Shown here in pieces: positions 58,185 to 64,000 of a DNA stretch of 64,000 nt. The DNA is from Methanothermobacter tenebrarum (GTDB lineage Archaea; Methanobacteriota; Methanobacteria; Methanobacteriales; DSM-23052). The stretch is taken from NCBI RefSeq assembly GCF_023167465.1, contig NZ_AP025698.1:620001-684000 (forward strand), given 5' to 3'. The translations under genes were made by a program, and so were the position numbers. Numbering within the stretch: the stretch's first letter is position 1; each line of letters starts with the position of its first letter. The notes below the pieces were generated by a model. The model did no database searches. It had not been told where the DNA came from and was given only the letters and a program-made list of their open reading frames with translations.

Positions 58185-58898
58185 CTAAATAACTTCTATT
58201 AACCTTTTAAGTTCTGTAACTGCACTCCTGTGTATTGTGCCGGTGTTACGGTCTCCTCCAACGCATGCAGCCCCTCTCACACCGACTATGTCACATCCAA
58301 TCTCATCTAGGGGCTTTAATTGCTCTTTTTTAATGGAACCCGCCAATGCGGCCTTTAATTTTCTATCATGCGCTTCTTGGACAAATTCTTGGAGCTCATC
58401 AACACTCAAGAAATCGAATAAGGTTCTACCATCCTTTACAGCAGTATCTAACATTGCAACATCAGCTCCGGACTCATAGGCCACCTCGGGGATTTCCATC
58501 GGATCTAATGAGCCTATCCTGTGAGCGTCGGCATATCCTGCCGCGACCACGAAAGCCTCATTTTTCTCGTCTTTTATAGTCTTTACAACATTTTCCATCA
58601 CATCAACTGCCTCTTTAAAATTTTTCGTCCCATAAAGGCCAACCTTTATATAATCTGCTCCGGCTGTAAGGGCGCCTAGTGCGGCTAGTGAAACCGTCCC
58701 AGGCTTATATGGGACGTCACCTAGTGTGGCGCTTACAAGCATGTTATCAGGTGTTATCCTCCTTATCTCCCTTATAATCCAGGGGAAGCTGGCTCCAAGG
58801 GATCCCTCCCTTGGGTTCTTCACGTCTATTATATCTGCACCACCTTTAATGGCCTCTATAGCCTCTTTTGTGTTGATTGGACTTACTAGTAGAAGCAA
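58185..58898 (-). CDS. mfnB: (5-formylfuran-3-yl)methyl phosphate synthase
   Basis: Condenses two glyceraldehyde 3-phosphates to the furan core of methanofuran. The 237-residue TIM-barrel protein has Lys27 in [13 protein letters not shown], the Schiff-base lysine position of the characterised homolog, and later [26 protein letters not shown] and [13 protein letters not shown] at the phosphate site. It precedes guaB in the same direction. Presence of this gene is specific to methanogens and methylotrophs with similar cofactors. Confidence 0.92.
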   Translation of the reverse strand: MLLLVSPINTKEAIEAIKGGADIIDVKNPREGSLGASFPWIIREIRRITPDNMLVSATLGDVPYKPGTVSLAALGALTAGADYIKVGLYGTKNFKEAVDVMENVVKTIKDEKNEAFVVAAGYADAHRIGSLDPMEIPEVAYESGADVAMLDTAVKDGRTLFDFLSVDELQEFVQEAHDRKLKAALAGSIKKEQLKPLDEIGCDIVGVRGAACVGGDRNTGTIHRSAVTELKRLIEVI

Positions 58899-58970
58899 TT
58901 CATGAACCTCCCTAATGAGAATGAAATATTATATTTTTTATTTTATCAGAAAAACATCCTTTTTATCTTT

Positions 58971-59112
58971 TTCGGCGCAACGTCCTTTTGAAGGGGAGGG
59001 GATGAAACCCTGGAAAACTTAAATTTTCTGGCATGTTCCCTACAGGGAGAGTTTAAAAGTCGAATCTTGGGGATAAAATCCCACAATAGTGGACTCTAGG
59101 GGGTGGTGGAGC
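58971..59112 (+). mobile_element. IS200/IS605-like mini-element, partly degenerate
   Basis: TTCGGCGCAACGTCC, then GGGGAGGGGATGAAACCCTGG and an AT-rich stretch (left-end pattern), then at 59069-59112 TTGGGGATAAAATCCCAC, AATAGTGG and CTAGGGGGTGGTGGAGCC (right-end-like hairpin with GGTGG). The 142-nt unit has no ORF. It sits between mfnB and the LutB-like gene and parallels 39864-40037, but both ends deviate more. Confidence 0.4.
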
Positions 59113-59161
59113 CATAAACCCCGCAAAAAAGCAGATGAGGTTGGATGGTGTGAGGTCCTAG

Positions 59162-60349
59162 CTAGACATTGGAAGTCCATTTGCTATCCTTCAGGTTTCC
59201 CCCTTTGAAGGGTGTTCCAGTTTCTTTGATGTTTTTTATTATATTCTTATGGACATCCAACCTGTAACCTGCCCTTTGCACTTGACACCTCACCTCTTCT
59301 ATTATATCTGCTATGGGGATTTCAAGGGGACATGTTATAGTGCATCGGCTACAGAGTGTGCACATGTATATTCCAGCATCAAAACTTGCCCTTTCACCTT
59401 CTATGAAATTTGTGAATGCCACGCCTCTACCACCAAGGTAACCATTGTAGCCGAAATCATATCCCACTACATTATAAATTGGACAGGAGGTTATACAAGT
59501 TCCACAGCCTATACACCATAAACATTCAAGTGGGGCTTTGCTCCTGCCATTATCAAGGGCTATCGCCACAACTCTACGTGGACCATACATGTTCTTTAGC
59601 AGTATCTTTTGGATGTCAGCTGTCTTAGAAGGACCTGAAACCACACTTATATATGATGGGACCCTTGAACCTGTAGCATAGGCTGTTTCGAGTTTGGCCA
59701 CTGAGATAGCATCCTCTAATGTACCTACTAGTTTGTCGATGCCGAATACGATAATATGAGTGTCCTTGAGTGAGAGCAATCCTATATTACCCTCATTATG
59801 GACCATTACAATTGAACCATCATATGCTGCCACTGCATTAGCCCCTGTAATCCCCACCTTAACATTTTCGAGTTTCCTGAGGACATCCGCTTTTATGGTC
59901 TCCATTATATCCTCCGGGTTTGCCTCGACTTTCACTTTAAGTTTCTCAGTTATTATATCAGCTATCTCTTGCATGTTAAAGTGTAAGGCGGGGGCTGTTG
60001 GATGTACTGGCCTATCATCTGTTAGTTGGATTATCCTATCACCTAGGTCTGTTTCTATAACTTCTAGGCCCTTTTTTTCGAGGAAGTTTACTAGGTTTAT
60101 CTCAGTGAGTGTGTTAGATTTGGATTTTGCGATTATCCTCTCATCCTTAACAATATCATAGATGATGTGGTTTGCTTCCTCTCCATTTTCTGCGATATAA
60201 AATTCTATATCATTATCCTGAAAGGATTCCTCGGCCTTTTCTAATAGCTTTTCAAGGTTTCTAGTGGAATTTTCCCTTATATTCTTCACAGTTTCTTTCA
60301 ACCTTCCTATAAGGGGATCTTCTGTTATCTTCGCTCTTCTCTCTGCCAA
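59162..60349 (-). CDS. LutB-like LUD-domain iron-sulfur protein
   Basis: A 395-residue protein. Residues 50-290 are a LUD domain (VKDERIIAKSKSNTLTEINL, GVTGANA-like VGITGANAVAAYDGSIVM). Residues about 285-345 carry two ferredoxin-type clusters: CLWCIGCGTCITSCPIYN and CTLCSRCTITCPLEIP. This is the architecture of LutB, part of the LutABC lactate oxidation complex. The CCG-domain LutA-like partner is just upstream in the operon. No LutC or lactate permease is here. In a methanogen the substrate may be lactate or another 2-hydroxy acid; not shown. Confidence 0.82.
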   Translation of the reverse strand: MAERRAKITEDPLIGRLKETVKNIRENSTRNLEKLLEKAEESFQDNDIEFYIAENGEEANHIIYDIVKDERIIAKSKSNTLTEINLVNFLEKKGLEVIETDLGDRIIQLTDDRPVHPTAPALHFNMQEIADIITEKLKVKVEANPEDIMETIKADVLRKLENVKVGITGANAVAAYDGSIVMVHNEGNIGLLSLKDTHIIVFGIDKLVGTLEDAISVAKLETAYATGSRVPSYISVVSGPSKTADIQKILLKNMYGPRRVVAIALDNGRSKAPLECLWCIGCGTCITSCPIYNVVGYDFGYNGYLGGRGVAFTNFIEGERASFDAGIYMCTLCSRCTITCPLEIPIADIIEEVRCQVQRAGYRLDVHKNIIKNIKETGTPFKGGNLKDSKWTSNV

Positions 60350-60375
60350 TATTCTGAAGGATTCTTTAAGGTTTT

Positions 60376-61074
60376 TCAGTTGATTTTCGCGGATTCTGGC
60401 ACCCCCATGAGGCTAAGTATAATCTCTGAAATGTCCATTACCTTCATCCCATGAGATCTTAGATTGTATTTACAGAATGGGCAAGTGGTACATAATATCT
60501 CCGCCCCAGTATCAAGGGCCTGCTCTATCCTATTCTGGGCTATCCTCTCTGCGATTTGTGGATACGCTGACTTCACACCACCACCAGCACCACAACATTG
60601 GGCATTCACATGATGATCTTCCATCTCCACGAGGCTTCCAATAGCCTCCAAGACCTCCCGCGGAGCATCATATTCCCCACAATGCCTTGCAAGATGGCAG
60701 GGGTCATGATATGTAACCTTTAAATTTCCTCTAATTTGTATTTCACCCGCCTTTAATAATAGATTGAATAACTGGGAAGTATGGATAACATCTACTTTAA
60801 CATTGAATAGGCGGGGATAATCTATTTTAAACGTCCTGTAACAGCCTGCACATGATACAAGCAACCTAGAACCGGAGAATATGGTTAAATTTTCCCTCAT
60901 CATCTCCTCGGCATCTTCAAGGAAGCCTGTGCGGAGCAACACCGAACCGCAGCACTTTTCATCCTCAAGGATCCTATAGGAGACCCCCGCATAATCCAGA
61001 ACCTGCCTTGTGGCCCTGACTATCTCGGGGACTCTTTCCCTACCCATACAACCCCTAAAATATATAAGATCCAA
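60376..61074 (-). CDS. CCG-domain iron-sulfur oxidoreductase subunit (LutA/HdrB-like)
   Basis: A 232-residue protein with two CCG domains: first GCMGRERVP plus DEKCCGSVLLRTG, second HDPCHLARHCGEYD plus AQCCGAGGGVKSAYP. Such domains bind non-cubane or conventional [4Fe-4S] clusters in LutA, GlpC and HdrB. It is 26 nt upstream of the LutB-like gene, so the two subunits work together. Without HdrA or HdrC neighbours, LutA is a better fit than heterodisulfide reductase. Confidence 0.82.
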   Translation of the reverse strand: MDLIYFRGCMGRERVPEIVRATRQVLDYAGVSYRILEDEKCCGSVLLRTGFLEDAEEMMRENLTIFSGSRLLVSCAGCYRTFKIDYPRLFNVKVDVIHTSQLFNLLLKAGEIQIRGNLKVTYHDPCHLARHCGEYDAPREVLEAIGSLVEMEDHHVNAQCCGAGGGVKSAYPQIAERIAQNRIEQALDTGAEILCTTCPFCKYNLRSHGMKVMDISEIILSLMGVPESAKIN

Positions 61075-61146
61075 TTTATTACCTCCCTATTATCATAGAA
61101 AAAAATCGCAACCCGCCACATTGTAGAACTGCGCCTTCTCCTTAGA

Positions 61147-61752
61147 TTACATGTAGTAATCCTTTTCGACCTTTTTAGCCTTCCATGGCTCCCCCTTCGG
61201 GTAATATATGTAAATCGCATGTAAAATTATCCTGTTACCTTCAAGGTGGAATGTGAAATTCCCTTTAAAAAATGTTTTCACACCTGTTATCTGGAATGTA
61301 CCATTAAACCTGTTACCATTGTTTGAGAAATTTCCACCACCACTCCAACCAGCACAGGTTACATTATAATATCCTGAGAATGGGGTTTTAAATATAGCCC
61401 CTTTAAAATCTCCCAAGACTAATCTGTAAATCGTATCCCATCTAATATCAATATTCTTGATATGTCCTTTACCAGTAATCCCGGTCTCGTTATAGCATAT
61501 TTTCGTACCATTTTCTTCATGGGGTTCGAATTCCTCAGCTTCTGGGAATACCATCTTGAAATCAAATTCTTTACCTCGGCCATTAATGGAATAATAACCC
61601 CCAAGTGAACCTTCCCCTGGCTTGTTAGATGGTATAGATGTATAGGATGTGTAATTGTATGGTATTATACTAAAGAGGGCTTCATCAAAAACTTCAACCC
61701 CTAAAATGAGCATGATCAATATCAGGGGAATGAGTAATACTAGTTTTCTCAG
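61147..61752 (-). CDS. Secreted protein of unknown function with disturbed start
   Basis: About 201 residues. The frame contains an N-terminal signal-type sequence (RKLVLLIPLILIMLILGVEV) and a Gly/Asn-rich, beta-like exported domain with two short repeats of the type YYSINGRGKEFDFKM and FNGTFQITGVKTFFKGNFTF. GGAGG at 61761-61765 is followed by ATG 61757, but this reads ATG ATC TGA. Eight nt after GGAGG, CTG 61752 is in frame and would start the signal peptide, so either CTG is used or one base is missing after the ATG. Isolated gene with TATA-like GGATATATAAATAAT upstream. Confidence 0.5.
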   Translation of the reverse strand: MRKLVLLIPLILIMLILGVEVFDEALFSIIPYNYTSYTSIPSNKPGEGSLGGYYSINGRGKEFDFKMVFPEAEEFEPHEENGTKICYNETGITGKGHIKNIDIRWDTIYRLVLGDFKGAIFKTPFSGYYNVTCAGWSGGGNFSNNGNRFNGTFQITGVKTFFKGNFTFHLEGNRIILHAIYIYYPKGEPWKAKKVEKDYYM

Positions 61753-62041
61753 ATCATATCCCTCCTATAACCCCCGTATTCAGGGAATATCCAAAAAATT
61801 TTCTTTACAAATATCATATATCATATTATTTATATATCCTTTTTTGTGCGTGTTACCCAGAACCCAAAAATAGGCCATAAAGTTTCCTTTTTCATCATCT
61901 GGGAGGATTTAACGATTCCCTCGCTCTAAGATTGTGGGATGGACATTTGCATGTTCTAGGATCATCTTTCCAATCAAGTCACTGTTCAGCATCTTCTGGG
62001 AGCTTCCTATAAGAGATAGGGGGAAACTTTTCACATCCTAC
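61753..62041 (-). other. Intergenic region with promoter of the secreted protein
   Basis: On the minus strand GGATATATAAATAATATG near 61840 is the probable TATA box for the gene at 61147-61752. The part 61900-62040 has no ORF; GGGAGCTTCC and AGGGGGAAAC there faintly recall IS200/IS605 ends but I cannot assign them. Confidence 0.4.
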
Positions 62042-62083
62042 TAAAAAAGAAATAAAGTGGGAGAGTTCTTTTTGTCTCTCCCC
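62042..62083 (-). terminator. Hairpin plus T-run terminator of the second wall peptidase gene
   Basis: On the minus strand GGGAGAG-type stem (62082-62076 pairing with 62065-62059, 7 bp, 10-nt loop) is followed by CACTTTATTTCTTTTTTAG, an intrinsic-type terminator 17 nt after the stop codon. Confidence 0.65.
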
Positions 62084-62099
62084 TGAAATATGGTGGCCT

Positions 62100-63710
62100 T
62101 TAAAATGGTAGGCTTGCGTAGGTTCCTAGTATTGTCCCGGTTGCTGTGTTCCAATTGTTTATTACACCTAGACTGTTTCTGATGCTTGTTGCATCTGCAT
62201 CGTACCATGTACCCCCAATGTAGATTTGCGCCCAGACATGCCCGTAGGTTCCGCTGGAGAATGTGCAGATCCCATGCTTGTATCGTGCCGGTAACCCGGC
62301 CGCCCTGGCAAGTGCCACGACAAGATGTGCATGGTCACAACAGTTGGCAGTCCGATAGTTTAGGGTTCCGACAGCACCATACCTTGTATTATAGTAGAAG
62401 TTATAGTCTATGTTATCCCTGACCCAGTTAAAGATGGCCTTCGCCTTATCCCATTCGCTTGTAAGGCCTCTGGTTAATTGGGATGCTAATGCCTGGATAC
62501 TGGGATCGTTTACCTGGCAGTTTGCCGTGGCGACAAGATACTGGCTGAGTTCATTGTTTGTATTCTGATTTTGGTTGTATACCATTTTTATTGTTACTGT
62601 TTTAGGTAACCTGTAATTTTCCTTGTAGAATGTAAGTATCCTACTCATAGCATAGACCATGTTAGGATATGATATGCTGCCAATACTTGTCGTGGCATAA
62701 TTTGGTGATCTTCCATTGGCTTCGATGAAACCTGTGATAGTCTCCGCGACTTGAAGATATTCTGTGAGTTTAAGTTCGCCTATAGCGGCCCCGGTAGGGT
62801 TCGGCGCCTCATTAGCTCCTATTAGGCTGATGGGTGTGTTTTTCCCGTTATTTATTTGGGTTATGCTTTTAGCCATGAGATATAGGAATTGGCTTGGGTT
62901 TATTTTTTGATTTGCCACCTGCACATATGTGGGTAGGCGCTGATTTTGTTCTATGAAATTTTTAAGTGAAACCGCGGCGTTTAGGATATCGTTGAGGGTT
63001 ATTGAATTGTTATTGGCAGCACTTCCTGAGGTGCTGCCAGGATTGTTATTGTCTATAGTGTATGTGGCTATGTTATCAAGTTTTTCAAGGCTTATGTAAT
63101 TGGGTAGGCGTTGATTTGCTACTTTAAAGTCGATGGCTTTTGTGAATAGCCATACTAGGGATTCGAATCTGATTTTAAGCCCCTGGTAGGTTGCATAGGA
63201 GGGTGCTCTATTTTCCGATTCTATGAAATTGTACACCCTACCTGCAAGTTCAAGATAGTCATTTAATTTTATTGAACCAGCCAATGTGGTCCCAGTAGAG
63301 TTTTTGGGTAGTCCCACGTTCTTTATGATGGTATCCCCACCTGTTAGGGATGCTGTGAGGAGGTGCAAGTATTCTGGCATGCTAACCTGTGAATTTTTGA
63401 TACTCACATATCTTGGGAGTCTTCCGTTCTCTTGGATGAACCTGTTAACACGAACCGCTGCATCCTCGACATCTGAGGGTTTCACGGTCTTTACATCCCC
63501 CTCATCATTATATGCTGCCTGTTGGACTGTTTCATTGACTTGGGGGGTCTTTCCCATGATGGTGGGGGTTTCATTGATGTTCTCTTCGCTTAATAGTGTA
63601 CTGTTATCTTGTAGTTCAAAGTTTGTGGTTGTGTTTTCTTGGGCGTAACTGGTACCTACTGTAGCCAGTACCATGCATAGCATGCATAGTACTGTTATAC
63701 CAGTCGAAAT
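62100..63710 (-). CDS. Secreted pseudomurein-binding transglutaminase-like peptidase (four repeats), probable ATT start
   Basis: A larger paralog of the gene at 12791-13882, about 536 residues. Signal peptide (STGITVLCMLCMVLATVGTSYA), four pseudomurein-binding repeats (about residues 60-115, 138-195, 235-290 and 315-380; motifs FIQENGRLPRYVSI, APSYATYQGLKI, QRLPTYVQV, RSPNYATTSIG), then the transglutaminase-like domain with Cys in NCCDHAH, His in YGHVWAQIY and Asp in YDADATSI. Likely a wall-remodelling endoisopeptidase. The in-frame GTG 63725 overlaps the Shine-Dalgarno; GGAGG ends 7 nt before ATT 63710, identical to the paralog. Confidence 0.8.
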   Translation of the reverse strand: MSTGITVLCMLCMVLATVGTSYAQENTTTNFELQDNSTLLSEENINETPTIMGKTPQVNETVQQAAYNDEGDVKTVKPSDVEDAAVRVNRFIQENGRLPRYVSIKNSQVSMPEYLHLLTASLTGGDTIIKNVGLPKNSTGTTLAGSIKLNDYLELAGRVYNFIESENRAPSYATYQGLKIRFESLVWLFTKAIDFKVANQRLPNYISLEKLDNIATYTIDNNNPGSTSGSAANNNSITLNDILNAAVSLKNFIEQNQRLPTYVQVANQKINPSQFLYLMAKSITQINNGKNTPISLIGANEAPNPTGAAIGELKLTEYLQVAETITGFIEANGRSPNYATTSIGSISYPNMVYAMSRILTFYKENYRLPKTVTIKMVYNQNQNTNNELSQYLVATANCQVNDPSIQALASQLTRGLTSEWDKAKAIFNWVRDNIDYNFYYNTRYGAVGTLNYRTANCCDHAHLVVALARAAGLPARYKHGICTFSSGTYGHVWAQIYIGGTWYDADATSIRNSLGVINNWNTATGTILGTYASLPF

Positions 63711-63786
63711 ATTATCGCCTCCCACATCACAGGCAATTTAACCTGTGACAGATAAAAATATGAGTTAAAACTTTTATATAAATATT
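63711..63786 (-). promoter_or_regulatory. Promoter, leader hairpin and Shine-Dalgarno of the second wall peptidase gene
   Basis: AATATTTATATA at 63786-63775 (minus) is identical to the TATA box of the first peptidase gene. The leader hairpin TCACAGG/CCTGTGA (63748-63742 with 63733-63727, 7 bp, 8-nt loop) precedes GGAGG at 63722-63718 and ATT 63710 seven nt later. Stem sequences differ from the first gene while pairing is kept. Confidence 0.6.
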
Positions 63787-63855
63787 TTTTATTTGGTTTT
63801 CCGGGAAGAGAGGATAATTTGACCATATTTCGTTAACTGGAGACCCACTCCATCC

Positions 63856-64000
63856 TTTAACCCTTCATTGGAGAAGGCCACACTCTGAAGTGGGGTTAAA
63901 AGCCAAGATATTAGGATCCAAGCGTGAAACACAGACCCAAGGGAAATCATTGAAAAGAGTATAAGATTGTAGAGGACAACCTGCTGAGTTGATGGAAAAA
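63856..64000 (+). repeat. IS200/IS605-like left end running to the window edge
   Basis: TTTAACCCTTCATTGGAGAAG, then CCACACTCTGAAGTGGGG and TTAAAAGCC follow the left-end layout (hairpin, then a purine-rich ...AAAnCC). The following 90 nt to the edge have no start codon with a ribosome site, so it may be another mini-element, but its right end would lie outside the window. Confidence 0.35.

Overview
The window is a piece of a methanogenic archaeon of the order Methanobacteriales, closest in character to Methanothermobacter. The evidence is gene content: CofC (coenzyme F420), MfnB (methanofuran), AtwA (methyl-coenzyme M reductase activation), a CfbC-like NifH protein (coenzyme F430), CbiT, an archaeal L37e/LSm operon, short archaeal PurA, and three proteins with pseudomurein-binding repeats, a wall polymer confined to Methanobacteriales and Methanopyrales. 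Two tRNAs are present: Leu(GAG) and Val(CAC). I see no rRNA, CRISPR array or intact transposase.

Layout. 0-2.1 kb: end of cofC, thiD and convergent purA. 2.2-3.1 kb: a decayed IS200/IS605 element. 3.3-11.9 kb: small envelope genes, galE, a frameshifted MFS exporter, a frameshifted ribokinase-like/AAA+ protein followed by a TPR-CPBP membrane protease, and galU. 12.3-14.8 kb: tRNA-Leu, a secreted pseudomurein-binding cysteine peptidase, DUF371 and a structured noncoding stretch. 14.8-20.5 kb: DUF123 nuclease, cfbC, CBS, U32 peptidase, purF, TOPRIM, L37e, LSm. 20.5-29 kb: MATE transporter, decayed accessory genes, a second IS200/IS605 fragment, a phosphatase-like gene, GAF, DUF1232 and a large helicase-nuclease. 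29-38 kb: valS, aroA, a small GTPase, nth, a RecJ-like DHH protein and membrane proteins. 38-43.5 kb: two MFS transporters, tRNA-Val and feoAB with a palindromic operator. 43.5-51.6 kb: DUF368, a PpsA-related protein, a large sensor kinase, stress protein, flavin protein and atwA. 51.7-58.9 kb: a dense cofactor run (nadM, moaE, HD hydrolase, ubiX, cbiT, mobA, guaB, mfnB). 59-64 kb: a LutAB-like iron-sulfur pair and the second, larger pseudomurein-binding peptidase.

Three themes stand out. (1) The two secreted wall peptidase genes, 50 kb apart on opposite strands, share the same TATA element, a 5' leader hairpin, identical Shine-Dalgarno spacing and what looks like an ATT start codon, and their catalytic domains are almost identical at the DNA level, as if homogenised by gene conversion. 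(2) Intergenic regions carry several short elements with the ends of IS200/IS605 transposons but no transposase, one of them beside a candidate structured RNA. (3) Apart from the old transposon relics, nearly every broken reading frame is broken at a mononucleotide run, so several apparent pseudogenes may be sequencing errors or recent slippage. The best candidate for an undescribed protein system is the ribokinase-like/AAA+ fusion coupled to the TPR-CPBP protease at 7.3-10.5 kb.
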